Shown here piece by piece: positions 8,956 through 16,780 of a stretch of DNA of 64,000 nucleotides. The position numbers and the translations under genes are program-made. Under the pieces are notes generated by a model that saw only the letters and a list, made by a program, of their open reading frames with translations, did no database searches and was not told where the DNA came from. Every line of letters begins with the position of its first letter. Within the stretch, counting starts at the first letter, position 1. This stretch comes from Oceanicola sp. (GTDB lineage: Bacteria > Pseudomonadota > Alphaproteobacteria > Rhodobacterales > Rhodobacteraceae): the NCBI GenBank assembly GCA_017792405.1, contig CP051231.1:846011-910010 (forward strand), in the 5' to 3' direction.

Positions 8956-10065
8956 ATGAACGACCTTTCGACCAACTATACAGACGCGATCTCCTCGGTT
9001 GAGGAGATCATTGAGGATGCCCGCAACGGGCGGATGTTCATCCTCGTGGATCATGAAGACCGTGAGAACGAGGGCGATCTTGTGATCCCCGCGCAAATGG
9101 CCACGCCCGATGCGATCAACTTCATGGCGACCCACGGGCGCGGGTTGATCTGCCTTGCGCTGCCCGGCCCCCGGATCGATGCGCTCGGCCTGCCGCTGAT
9201 GGCCTCGCAGAACTCCTCGCGGCACGAGACCGCGTTCACCGTCAGCATCGAGGCCCGCGAGGGCGTGACGACCGGCATCAGCGCAGGCGACCGCGCTCGC
9301 ACCGTGGCCGTGGCCATCGACAGCGCCAAGAGCGCACAGGACATTGCCACGCCGGGCCACGTCTTTCCGCTTCGCGCCCGCGAGGGCGGGGTGCTTGTGC
9401 GGGCCGGTCACACAGAGGCGGCGGTGGATGTGAGCCGCCTCGCGGGGCTCAACCCCTCGGGCGTGATCTGCGAGATCATGAACGAAGATGGCACCATGTC
9501 GCGCCTGCCCGATCTGGTGAGCTTTGCCCAGCGGCACGGGCTGAAGATCGGCACCATCTCGGACCTCATCGCCTACCGTCGCCGCCACGACAACCTCGTT
9601 GCCGTGAAGAAGGAAGAGACTATCACCTCCGCCTTCGGCGGCGAGTGGCAGATGAAGATCTACACCGATCAGGTGCAGGGTGCCGAGCATATCGTGCTGG
9701 TGAAGGGCGATATCTCCGGCGATGCACCGGTGCTCACCCGGATGCACGCGCTCGATCCGATGCTCGATGTGGTTGGCACCGCCGGTGCAGGCCGGGCGCA
9801 TGAGTTCGGCGCAGCGATGGAAGCCGTGGCTGCCGAGGGCCGGGGCGTTGTGGTGCTGCTGCGCGACCTGACCATGAAGATCGCCGCCGCCGAGGAAGCC
9901 TCGCCTCAGACGCTCCGGCAGTATGGCCTCGGTGCGCAGATCCTTTCGTCACTCGGGATCCACAAGCTGGAGCTGCTCACCAACTCCCCCACGCCCAAGA
10001 TCGTTGGCCTCGATGCCTACGGGCTGGAAATTGTCGGCACCCGCCGGATCGAGGAGGCAGGCTGA
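8956..10065 (+). CDS. ribB: 3,4-dihydroxy-2-butanone 4-phosphate synthase with degenerate GTP cyclohydrolase II-like domain
   Basis: Residues 1-205 are a full RibB domain (ILVDHEDRENEGDLVIPA with the acidic metal site, MATHGRGLIC, GHTEAAVDVSRLAG), which makes the four-carbon unit of riboflavin from ribulose 5-phosphate. Residues 210-369 have the RibA fold outline (EHIVLVKGD, LTRMHALDP, LELLTNSPTPKI) but no cysteine, so the three-Cys zinc site needed for GTP cyclohydrolase II (CxxGD...RCDC in active RibA) is absent. This is the RibBX-type arrangement known in other bacteria; an active RibA must be elsewhere. The ATG at 8956 is used because family similarity begins there. Its stop overlaps the ribH start (TGATG). 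Confidence 0.95.
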   Translation: MNDLSTNYTDAISSVEEIIEDARNGRMFILVDHEDRENEGDLVIPAQMATPDAINFMATHGRGLICLALPGPRIDALGLPLMASQNSSRHETAFTVSIEAREGVTTGISAGDRARTVAVAIDSAKSAQDIATPGHVFPLRAREGGVLVRAGHTEAAVDVSRLAGLNPSGVICEIMNEDGTMSRLPDLVSFAQRHGLKIGTISDLIAYRRRHDNLVAVKKEETITSAFGGEWQMKIYTDQVQGAEHIVLVKGDISGDAPVLTRMHALDPMLDVVGTAGAGRAHEFGAAMEAVAAEGRGVVVLLRDLTMKIAAAEEASPQTLRQYGLGAQILSSLGIHKLELLTNSPTPKIVGLDAYGLEIVGTRRIEEAG

Positions 10066-10619
10066 TGGCCGGGAGCGAGAGCCATTACGTTTTGCCGCGG
10101 CCCGAGTTCGACGTGGCCCCGAAGGTGCTGATTGTCGTCGCGCCCTACTACAAGGACATCGCCGACAACCTCGTCGCCGGAGCCGTGGCCGAGCTTGAAG
10201 CTTGCGGCGCCTTTCACGAGATCGCTGAAGTGCCCGGTGCGCTCGAGGTGCCCACCGCCATTCGCATCGCCCACCGGCAGAGCAACTTCGATGGCTTCGT
10301 GGCGCTTGGCTGCGTGATCCGAGGCGAGACGACCCATTACGAGACCGTCTGCAACGACAGCTCTCGCGCCATCACCCTGCTGGGGCTGGAAGGGGCCTGT
10401 ATTGGCAATGGCATCCTGACGGTCGAAAACCGCAAACAGGCCGAGGTGCGGGCCGAGGTCGAGGGGCAGAACAAGGGGGGTGGGGCTGCTGCCGCCGCGC
10501 TGCACTTGATCGCGCTGACTCGCCGCTTTGGCAAGCCGGAGCGGGGCGTGGGCTTCCGCTCGCCGCTTGAAAACGAAATCCTGCTGGCCGGTGACGGCGA
10601 AGGACCCAAGACCGCATGA
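10065..10619 (+). CDS. ribH: 6,7-dimethyl-8-ribityllumazine synthase
   Basis: A 184-residue lumazine synthase joining the pyrimidine and four-carbon precursors. Family motifs include VVAPYYKDIADNLVAGA near the start, the substrate-binding EVPGALEVPTAI, and GCVIRGETTHYETVCND. The C-terminal tail after NKGGGAAAAALHLI is somewhat long for the family. It overlaps ribB by one base and nusB by four (ATGA at 10616-10619), so ribE to nusB is probably one transcript. Confidence 0.96.
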   Translation: MAGSESHYVLPRPEFDVAPKVLIVVAPYYKDIADNLVAGAVAELEACGAFHEIAEVPGALEVPTAIRIAHRQSNFDGFVALGCVIRGETTHYETVCNDSSRAITLLGLEGACIGNGILTVENRKQAEVRAEVEGQNKGGGAAAAALHLIALTRRFGKPERGVGFRSPLENEILLAGDGEGPKTA

Positions 10620-11074
10620 GCGACAAACGCACGAAAAAATCCGCCGCACGCCTCTACGCCGTGCAGGCGCTCTTTCAGATGGAAGCCTCTGGCCAGACCG
10701 CCGAGGCGGTGGAGACCGAGTTTGAGGATCACCGCTTCGGCACCGAGTATTTCGAGGGCGAGGAGATGGTGGAGGGCGACCCGTCGCTGTTTCGCAAGCT
10801 CGTCGGCGATGCGGTGAACCATCAGGCCAAGATCGACCAGATGACCGACCGCGCGCTGGTGGCCAAATGGCCGATCAACCGGATCGACCCGACCCTGCGC
10901 GCGCTGTTCCGCGCCGCCGGGGCCGAGCTGGTGGAGAGTGACACGCCGCCCAAGGTGGTGATCGTGGAGTTCGTGGACATCGCCAAGGCCTTCTTCCCCG
11001 AGGGTCGCGAGCCGAAGTTTGTGAACGCGGTGCTCGACCACATGGCCCGCGAGGCAAAGCCCGAGGCGTTCTGA
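10616..11074 (+). CDS. nusB: Transcription antitermination factor NusB
   Basis: A 152-residue all-helical NusB with the N-terminal basic box (KKSAARLYAVQALFQME) that binds boxA RNA together with NusE, and the C-terminal helices IVEFVDIAKAF and KFVNAVLDHM. It acts in rRNA antitermination. An insertion around residues 45-58 (FEGEEMVEGDPS) is typical of Rhodobacterales forms. The ribH-nusB linkage is widely conserved in bacteria. Confidence 0.96.
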   Translation: MSDKRTKKSAARLYAVQALFQMEASGQTAEAVETEFEDHRFGTEYFEGEEMVEGDPSLFRKLVGDAVNHQAKIDQMTDRALVAKWPINRIDPTLRALFRAAGAELVESDTPPKVVIVEFVDIAKAFFPEGREPKFVNAVLDHMAREAKPEAF

Positions 11075-11177
11075 CGCGGGCGGGCGGAGTCTGGCCGGGG
11101 CCGGGCGGAATTAACTGGCTGTTAGGCACAGTTGCGTTATCTTGAATGTGACGCGCGTCGCCCCGGAGGCCCTGCCC

Positions 11178-11519
11178 ATGCCCAAGCTCGTTTCACTCTA
11201 CATCCGCCATGTCCTGATCGGCTTTGCCCTCGCCGCGCTCTTCGTGGTCGGGCTGCTCTGGCTGAACGTGGGCAACCTCTGGCACCTCGTCACCCATACC
11301 GCCGCCGGGCCTCTCGCGGTGTTTCTGCTCTTCATGTTCAACGGCATCGTCTTTTCGGGCGTGCAGTTCGGCATCGCCATCATGCGGATGGCGGAGCCGG
11401 AAGATCGGGGCAGGGGCGGAGGCAAGCGAATGGCCGTGCAACCGCAAACCGTGGCGGTGCAGGTGCTCCCCGAGCCGCGAGAAGTCCCGCGTCAGCGCGG
11501 GTTTGACGATTTCAGCTAG
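11178..11519 (+). CDS. Small two-helix membrane protein, hypothetical
   Basis: A 113-residue protein with two predicted membrane segments (about residues 9-32 and 39-63) and a polar C-terminal tail rich in Arg, Val and Pro. I chose ATG at 11178 because CCGGAGG lies about 9 nt upstream; the in-frame start at 11142 would add 12 residues without a clear ribosome site. It ends 3 bp before the convergent ClpP-like gene. I recognise no function. Confidence 0.7.
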   Translation: MPKLVSLYIRHVLIGFALAALFVVGLLWLNVGNLWHLVTHTAAGPLAVFLLFMFNGIVFSGVQFGIAIMRMAEPEDRGRGGGKRMAVQPQTVAVQVLPEPREVPRQRGFDDFS

Positions 11520-11522
11520 GCA

Positions 11523-12275
11523 CTAGCCTTCGGTGATCTCGGTCGCGATCGAGAACTCTTCCAGCTCTTCCGGCAGCAGGATGTAAATTTCATCCGGCGG
11601 GGTCGAGAGCGCGTGTTCCATCACCCCCAGCCCGATGCCCATCTCGCCCAGGTAGCGGATCACCTCGGCCTGGCTATGCTGGATGTCTTCCACCGCGAGG
11701 AAGGCGGGCAGCACGGTGCTTTGGCCATAATAGCTTTGATGCACGCCCACTTTGGCCTCGGCATGCACCCGGCGCTCGGGGCCGGCCATCAGCATGTAGG
11801 GGCAGGCGGAGAGGCAGAAGGCGCCCGCGTCCATCGCGGTGTTGATGCCCTTCTCGCGGATCAGCCGCCCGATCTGGAGCGCATCGCCCACGGAGCCGCC
11901 GGGGGAGTGGAGCCACAGTGTTTCGGGCACGTCTGGCTGGCGCTCTAGCCATTCGGAAAAGCGCGGCCCATCGCCCTCCTTGATCGCCCCGACGATCCGC
12001 GTGCCGCCCTCGGGCCGATCTTCGAAGAACAGCCGCTTGGGCATGTTCGCGGCGCCCTCCATCGGGATGCCGGGCATCGGCGGGCGGCGCACCTCGTCGG
12101 GGTCGAACCGCCGGGTCTGGTCGCCGGGCGCCACGGGGTCGGAGACGGCAGGGGCGGAGGTGGGCCAACGGATCTGCGGCGCGACGAGCGAAAAGTCCTG
12201 ACCCAGAAGCACGACCGCGATGCCGATTTGCAGACCGAATATCGCCTTGAGGCCGGTTTTTGCTGTGAACGCCAT
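11523..12275 (-). CDS. ClpP-like periplasmic serine-hydrolase-fold protein (COG3904 type)
   Basis: The 250-residue protein has an N-terminal membrane anchor or signal (GLKAIFGLQIGIAVVLLG), a Pro-rich linker, then a ClpP/crotonase-like domain. Visible motifs are LWLHSPGGSVGDALQIGRLI, AGAFCLSACPYMLMAG with the likely nucleophilic Ser, and KVGVHQSYYGQ with a likely catalytic His. The arrangement is that of the COG3904 predicted periplasmic proteins, whose substrates are unknown. Start ATG at 12275; the coiled-coil membrane protein gene ends 10 bp upstream in the same direction, so the two are likely co-transcribed. Confidence 0.82.
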   Translation of the reverse strand: MAFTAKTGLKAIFGLQIGIAVVLLGQDFSLVAPQIRWPTSAPAVSDPVAPGDQTRRFDPDEVRRPPMPGIPMEGAANMPKRLFFEDRPEGGTRIVGAIKEGDGPRFSEWLERQPDVPETLWLHSPGGSVGDALQIGRLIREKGINTAMDAGAFCLSACPYMLMAGPERRVHAEAKVGVHQSYYGQSTVLPAFLAVEDIQHSQAEVIRYLGEMGIGLGVMEHALSTPPDEIYILLPEELEEFSIATEITEG

Positions 12276-12285
12276 CGCCGAGCCC

Positions 12286-13614
12286 TCAGACAGAACGCGG
12301 GCCGGAGCCCTTGGCCGGCTTCTCCAGCGGCTCGACGTTTTCGGGGCGCAGTTCGTCTTCTTCTTCGTCCTCCGTCTCGGGCGCATCGTCCCGCTCGTCC
12401 ATCGCGTTCTCAACATCCCGCGCGGCAACGAGGGCGGCGCGCAGCTCTGCCATCGTGAGCCGGTCGCCAAGGTCCACCGGGTCGCGGCCCGCGCGGATGG
12501 CGGCCTGCACCACCATGAGGATCAGCACCAGCACCGCAGGCAGCAGGTCGATGGCGATGGCTCCGGCCCAGCTGGGCACGAAGTTTTCGGCGTAGAGGAT
12601 TACCGCATCGGCGGCGGAGACGGGGGTATAGGCCACCTCGGCGGGCGGGGTCATACCCATGACGCCCTCGGCTGCCAGCCGCAGCGTTTCAGCGCGCTGG
12701 CCGAGCACGCCGAGCACCGATTCCAGCGTCGAGGCTTGGCCGATGCGGTCTTCTTCGGTGCGGCCATCGAGCTGGGGCAGCACTACCGATTGCGACAGGT
12801 CCTGAGCCGCGCGCTGCACCAGCGGCGCGACCGAAAGCTGGCGCAACTCGGTTATGATCCCGGCCAGTCGCACCGCCTCTTCGGAGAATTCGACCGAACG
12901 TGCCTCGACCGGCCCGGTCTCTACCGTCAGTGCCCGCATCCGGCTGAGGATCACGTTGCCCTGCGCAAAGCGCTCTTCCACCAGCGGGGTCTGGCTAGCG
13001 ATCTGGGCCTCCAGCCCGCTCAGCTCGTCGGCCTTCTGGTTCAGCACCCGAAACACCGCACCGCGCCCGGCGAGGCCCGAGAGGTTGCCGGTGGCCTCCT
13101 GCTCGGAAAGGTCGGTGAAGCTCTGGCGCACGCGGGCGACATCGCGCTCCAGCCCTTGGCCTGCGGTGGCGATCTGGTAGCTGCGCTCCAGCGAGCCCTG
13201 ATAATCCTGCACCGTCTTGGCGAGGTGCTGCTCCACCGCAGCCGCGCCGGCAAGCGCCGCCGCGTTGAGCCAGGACGACATGGCCACGATGGCCAGCGAA
13301 CCAAGACCCATCGAGAGCAGAAGCCCGATCCGCGCCGAGGCGGTGCGCACCGCCGGGAGCAGGCGCATTAGGAACGACCAAAACACGAAGATGCCAACCG
13401 AGACGGCGATGGAATAGGCCACAGCTGCGAAGAACGTCATCGCGCCGTTGTTATCTAGCAGCGAAGAGACGCCGAGGTAGGTGTAGATGCCCGAGGCGGT
13501 GGCCAGCACGCCGAGCGCGGTCGGCGTGAAGCTGTCGAGCGCGCCGAGGTGGCCCTCAAGTTCCTTGGAATAGGCAAGGCCGCGGGCCTCGCTCCTGCTC
13601 ATCTTCCGGCTCAT
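12286..13614 (-). CDS. Membrane protein with long extracytoplasmic coiled coil, hypothetical
   Basis: The 442-residue protein has three membrane segments in the N-terminal 130 residues, a long helical region (about 130-330) rich in Glu, Gln, Leu and Arg that looks coiled-coil, a fourth membrane segment near 365-390 (IAIDLLPAVLVLILMVVQAAI), and a very acidic cytoplasmic tail (DERDDAPETEDEEEDE). No enzymatic motif is visible. The ATG at 13614 has GGAGG five bases upstream; the GTG at 13626 overlaps that ribosome site. It probably forms a two-gene unit with the ClpP-like protein. Confidence 0.8.
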   Translation of the reverse strand: MSRKMSRSEARGLAYSKELEGHLGALDSFTPTALGVLATASGIYTYLGVSSLLDNNGAMTFFAAVAYSIAVSVGIFVFWSFLMRLLPAVRTASARIGLLLSMGLGSLAIVAMSSWLNAAALAGAAAVEQHLAKTVQDYQGSLERSYQIATAGQGLERDVARVRQSFTDLSEQEATGNLSGLAGRGAVFRVLNQKADELSGLEAQIASQTPLVEERFAQGNVILSRMRALTVETGPVEARSVEFSEEAVRLAGIITELRQLSVAPLVQRAAQDLSQSVVLPQLDGRTEEDRIGQASTLESVLGVLGQRAETLRLAAEGVMGMTPPAEVAYTPVSAADAVILYAENFVPSWAGAIAIDLLPAVLVLILMVVQAAIRAGRDPVDLGDRLTMAELRAALVAARDVENAMDERDDAPETEDEEEDELRPENVEPLEKPAKGSGPRSV

Positions 13615-13704
13615 CGCACCCTCCACCGTGACCCGGGGAGTATAGGCACGCCGCGCCCGGGGGGAAGCGCGGGGCGCTTCACTTGGCCGTTATGAGAAGA
13701 AAGG

Positions 13705-13868
13705 GTGGCGGGGACCGCAGCGACCGGCAAGGCGTTCGAATTCCCGGGGACCTGTAAATACAGGTGGGCGTCGGGTAACCGGACCAGGGCCCGGACAGAG
13801 CCAACTCCCATGGAATTGCTTAAGGCCACTGGAATTGGGCCTCGACACGAGAAGAGCAGATCCGCCAC
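13705..13868 (-). ncRNA. Structured small RNA of about 164 nt, candidate 6S-like RNA
   Basis: No protein frame is convincing in 13615-13933. On the minus strand there is a clean sigma-70 promoter, TTGCCA (13897-13902) and TATCTC (13874-13879) with exactly 17 bp between, placing the transcript start at about 13867. The two ends of the putative RNA pair (GTGGCGG at 13862-13868 with CCGCCAC at 13705-13711), and inside lie a hairpin ACCTG-loop-CAGGT and a long imperfect stem, giving one elongated rod with bulges. Length, closed ends and rod shape fit 6S RNA, the sigma-70 RNA polymerase regulator, but I cannot run a covariance model. A tRNA or tmRNA piece was considered and does not fold. Confidence 0.55.
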
Positions 13869-13873
13869 GAGCG

Positions 13874-13902
13874 GAGATAGGCCCGGGGCAGGGCGCTGGC
13901 AA
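13874..13902 (-). promoter_or_regulatory. Sigma-70-type promoter for the 6S-like RNA
   Basis: On the minus strand TTGCCA, a 17 bp spacer and TATCTC match five and four positions of the consensus hexamers (TTGACA, TATAAT), with the predicted start exactly at the base of the RNA's closing stem. Confidence 0.6.
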
Positions 13903-13933
13903 GGGGGTGCGTTGAATTCGATGCGCATGGCCC

Positions 13934-14344
13934 TCAGCGGAAGGCGCGGCGCACCTTGCTCTTGACGGAGGAGCGCTTGATCCCGCGCGAGAGCGAGGGG
14001 CGCCCTTGGCGGATGATCGCGCCATTCGGCGTGGTGGTGCCGATCGAGAGGCCACGGGACGGGCCGCCGCCGTAGACCACGTAGTCACGCTGGAAGGGGA
14101 AGTAGCGATGCCCCTTCCACTTGGAGCCGCGAAAGTTCTCCTCCGGGTGCCGCGTGCGGTCGGAGGGGTGCAATGTCCACACCTTCGGGCGGCCCGAGGC
14201 GGTGGCTTCAACTTCCGCCGGGGCCTCCTCGGCAAAGAGCCAGCTCCAGAACTTGTCGGCCAGACCGTCGTTGGCCGCATGCGCCGGAATGGCGATTGCG
14301 GCAGCGAGTGCGATGAACATGGTTATGATAGAAATGCGCCCCAT
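13934..14344 (-). CDS. Secreted hypothetical protein
   Basis: A 136-residue protein with a cleavable signal peptide (ISIITMFIALAAAIAIPAHA then AND). The mature part is basic and Gly/Arg-rich at the C-terminus (RPSLSRGIKRSSVKSKVRRAFR), with HPEENFRGSKWKGHRYFPF in the middle. I recognise no family. The 203 bp upstream separate it from the divergent mmcB. Confidence 0.7.
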   Translation of the reverse strand: MGRISIITMFIALAAAIAIPAHAANDGLADKFWSWLFAEEAPAEVEATASGRPKVWTLHPSDRTRHPEENFRGSKWKGHRYFPFQRDYVVYGGGPSRGLSIGTTTPNGAIIRQGRPSLSRGIKRSSVKSKVRRAFR

Positions 14345-14521
14345 GTGTCGAAACTAGGGCAGCGGCGGCGGCCTGTCATCCCGATCACGGGGCGACTGTT
14401 TGCGATGCGTCAACAATGCTGGCCTTCGGCAGCAATCGGCGCCCGGTTGCCGGGATTTTGAGGCAAGATCGTGGCAAATTTTTGTTTTAATTTCTGAAGC
14501 TCGGCCGGGGGCTTGAAGGAT

Positions 14522-14536
14522 GTTTCTGGTTTGTTC
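14522..14536 (+). promoter_or_regulatory. LexA-box-like site before mmcB
   Basis: GTTT-N7-GTTC differs by one base from the alphaproteobacterial SOS box GTTC-N7-GTTC and ends 11 bp before the mmcB ATG. The Caulobacter mmcB gene is a known SOS gene, which makes a functional site plausible despite the mismatch. Confidence 0.5.
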
Positions 14537-14547
14537 ATGTTTATGGC

Positions 14548-15012
14548 ATGGAGCTCTCACCAGAATCGCCCACGCCCGAGTTGCAGCCCGGCCAGCTGCT
14601 CGCCCGAGGGGTGTGCCGCCACATGCTCAGCCACGGATTCGTGACGGTCGAAGAACTGGTGCCCACGGGCGGATTGCGGGTGGACGTTATGGCGCTCGGA
14701 CCGAAGGGAGAGGTCTGGGTGATCGAGTGCAAGTCGAGCCGGGCCGACTACATGGCCGATCACAAGTGGCAAGGCTATCTGGAGTGGTGTGACCGCTTCT
14801 TCTGGGCGGTGGATCAGGACTTTCCGACAGAGCTGCTGCCTGCGGAGACGGGCTTGATCATTGCGGACCCTTACGATGCAGAGATCATCCGGATGGGGCC
14901 AGAGACCAAGCTGGCCGCCGCCCGGCGCAAGGTGATGCTGCAAAAGTTCGCCCGCCACGCCGCGCTGCGGCTTCAGTCCCTGCGCGACCCACGCCCCTCG
15001 GGGCTGCTCTAG
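14548..15012 (+). CDS. mmcB: MmcB family DNA repair protein
   Basis: A 154-residue protein of the MmcB (DUF1052) family, linked to mitomycin C resistance in Caulobacter. The core VDVMALGPKGEVWVIECKSS carries the D...E-x-K pattern of the PD-(D/E)XK nuclease fold, and DHKWQGYLEWCDRFFWAV is also characteristic. It probably acts on damaged DNA. A near-consensus LexA box precedes it. It ends overlapping the convergent DUF6324-like gene by 4 bp. Confidence 0.9.
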   Translation: MELSPESPTPELQPGQLLARGVCRHMLSHGFVTVEELVPTGGLRVDVMALGPKGEVWVIECKSSRADYMADHKWQGYLEWCDRFFWAVDQDFPTELLPAETGLIIADPYDAEIIRMGPETKLAAARRKVMLQKFARHAALRLQSLRDPRPSGLL

Positions 15013-15215
15013 CGCTTCTTCTTGCCGCCCGCGACCATGGCCGCCGCGCGCTGGGCTGCGCTTTTCAGCTCTTCGGCGATCTCGAGGGCTTCTTCGGGGT
15101 CGAAATCCATCGGGATATCCACGCCGTCGCCCTGAATGTAGATCCGCACCATGCCTTGATCGGTCGGCCCGATCTGAAGGTTGGCGGCGAAGTCGCTCTC
15201 GCTGTTGATGCCCAT
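15009..15215 (-). CDS. Small DUF6324-like protein
   Basis: A 68-residue acidic protein with a basic tail (AAMVAGGKKKR). A beta-strand half, GMVRIYIQGDGVDIPMDFDP, is followed by a helix (EEALEIAEELKSAAQRAAA). Such small proteins are conserved in Rhodobacteraceae without known function. It is convergent with mmcB and ends inside its last codons. Confidence 0.75.
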   Translation of the reverse strand: MGINSESDFAANLQIGPTDQGMVRIYIQGDGVDIPMDFDPEEALEIAEELKSAAQRAAAMVAGGKKKR

Positions 15216-15333
15216 GGGTGTCTCTCCGGCTGCGGTGGTCCGTCAGCTAGCCTGCACCTCGGGGTGAGGCAAGGGGGGATAATGCTTGACCCACGCAAGC
15301 AACTGCCGGAAATTCTGTGGCGGAGGGTCGGAT

Positions 15334-16233
15334 ATGGACGACATCGAACAGCTGCGCGGCTTCTCGCGGTTCTACACCCAGCGCCTCGGACTTCTGGGGC
15401 AGAGCTACCTCGGCTCCGGGCTCGGGGTCACCGAGGTGCGGGTGCTCTGGGAGCTGGCCAATGGCGAGTTGTCGACCGCCCGCGAAATCGCGGAACTGCT
15501 AGGGCTGGACGAGGGCTACCTCTCGCGCCTGCTCGCAGGCTTCGAGAAGAAAGGCTGGATCGCCCGCAAGCCCGACCCGCAGGATGCCCGGCGCCGTACG
15601 CTGGAACTGACCGCCGAAGGGCAGGCGCTGGCCGCCAGCCATGACAAGGCCTCACGCGCCGCAGTGGGCGCCTTTCTGGGCCGAATGGAGCCTGATGCCC
15701 GCGCCTTGCTGGGCGAGGGGTTGGCCCGTGTGCGGCAGGCCTTTCAACCGCCGGAACATGTTGAATTGAAAGACCTCGCACCGGGGGACGCCGGATGGAT
15801 CGTGGAGCGCCACGGGGCGCTCTATGCCCGGGACGAGGGCTATGATGCGACATTCGAGGCGCTGGTGGCGGAGGTCATGGCCGAGTTCATCCGCACCCAC
15901 GATCCGGCCCGTGAACGCGGCTGGATCGCATGGGGCGATGGGCGGAGACTCGGCTCGGTGTTTTGCGTCTCGCGTGGTGCGGAAACCGCGCAGTTGCGGC
16001 TGTTCTTTCTGGAGCCGGAGGCGCGTGGGTTGAGGCTGGGGCGCAAGCTGCTGGAGGCCTGCCTGAACTTTGCCCGCGACAAGGGCTACCGCGAACTGGT
16101 GCTCTGGACCCACGAGTCCCACGAGGCGGCCTGCCGGCTTTATGAACGCGCAGGCTTTGAAAAGCTGGGCAGCCGGCAGGAGCGTGAATTCGGGCAGGAT
16201 ACCGTGGTTGTTGACTACAGGATTGACCTCTGA
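15334..16233 (+). CDS. MarR-family regulator fused to GNAT acetyltransferase
   Basis: Residues 1-145 form a MarR winged helix (TEVRVLWELANGELSTAREIAELLGLDEGYLSRLLAGFEKKGWI, then the wing PDPQDARRRTLELT). Residues 150-299 form a GNAT domain with the acetyl-CoA loop LEPEARGLRLGRKLLEACL and the C-terminal ARLYERAGF-like motif. Such fusions are a recurring architecture thought to couple sensing with acetylation; target genes and substrate are unknown. The ATG at 15334 follows CGGAGGG; the longer frame to 15286 has no similarity. It is followed by tRNA-His. Confidence 0.9.
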   Translation: MDDIEQLRGFSRFYTQRLGLLGQSYLGSGLGVTEVRVLWELANGELSTAREIAELLGLDEGYLSRLLAGFEKKGWIARKPDPQDARRRTLELTAEGQALAASHDKASRAAVGAFLGRMEPDARALLGEGLARVRQAFQPPEHVELKDLAPGDAGWIVERHGALYARDEGYDATFEALVAEVMAEFIRTHDPARERGWIAWGDGRRLGSVFCVSRGAETAQLRLFFLEPEARGLRLGRKLLEACLNFARDKGYRELVLWTHESHEAACRLYERAGFEKLGSRQEREFGQDTVVVDYRIDL

Positions 16234-16277
16234 GGCTCTTGCAATCGTGCGGGACGGGCGCTAAACGACCCCCGAGT

Positions 16278-16354
16278 GCCGCCTTAGCTCAGTTGGTTAG
16301 AGCGCCTGATTGTGGATCAGGAGGTCCCCCGTTCGAGCCGGGGAGGTGGTACCA
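16278..16354 (+). tRNA. tRNA-His (GTG anticodon), no G-1, A73
   Basis: A complete cloverleaf of 77 nt with CCA encoded (16352-16354). The anticodon loop TTGTGGA closes on CTGA/TCAG. The acceptor stem is GCCGCCT with AGGTGGT. The base before position 1 is T and the discriminator is A, so the G-1:C73 pair that identifies histidine tRNA in most bacteria is missing. This is the known alphaproteobacterial variant, read by a divergent HisRS. Confidence 0.97.
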
Positions 16355-16468
16355 CTCCCCCAGACCCATCGAAAATGCCCGCCGATCCGGCATTCCGCGC
16401 CTGCGGAAACTGGCGCTTTTGCCGCCCGCCGCCTAAGCTGGGTGCCGAGGCAGAAGCAGGAGAAAAAC

Positions 16469-16768
16469 ATGCTGAGAATCATGGTCTGCACCCTTGTGGC
16501 AGGCACGCTTGCGGCGTGCGAAAGCGCGGGGCCAATCGCCGTTGGGCAGGCGCGTTACGAGGTATCGGGCGTTGAAGAGGGCGATATGCTGAAGCTCCGC
16601 GCGGGGCCGGGCACCGGCTACACGATTCAGGCGGGGCTGCCCAATGGCACGGTGGTGCGGGTAAAGGAGTGCTCGCGCATCGGCGGCACCCGCTGGTGCG
16701 AGGTCGCGCTGGACCGAACGCCGACGATGACTGGCTATGTCTCGCAGACTTATCTTACGCGACTCTAG
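16469..16768 (+). CDS. SH3-domain lipoprotein
   Basis: A 99-residue protein with a lipoprotein signal (MLRIMVCTLVAGTLAAC, cysteine at 17) and a bacterial SH3 domain, DMLKLRAGPGTGYTIQAGLPNG ... RWCEVALDRTPTMTGYVSQTYL, written here in two parts. Such domains usually bind peptidoglycan or act as periplasmic adaptors. CAGGAG lies 6 nt before the ATG. Confidence 0.85.
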   Translation: MLRIMVCTLVAGTLAACESAGPIAVGQARYEVSGVEEGDMLKLRAGPGTGYTIQAGLPNGTVVRVKECSRIGGTRWCEVALDRTPTMTGYVSQTYLTRL

Positions 16769-16780
16769 TGTGGCACCGCC

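Noticed and set aside
13705..13868. Possible tRNA or tmRNA piece, from the TTCGAAC string in the structured RNA
   Set aside because: The sequences around the T-loop-like string do not form a T stem, and no acceptor stem or CCA end can be placed, so the element was kept as a 6S-like RNA candidate instead.
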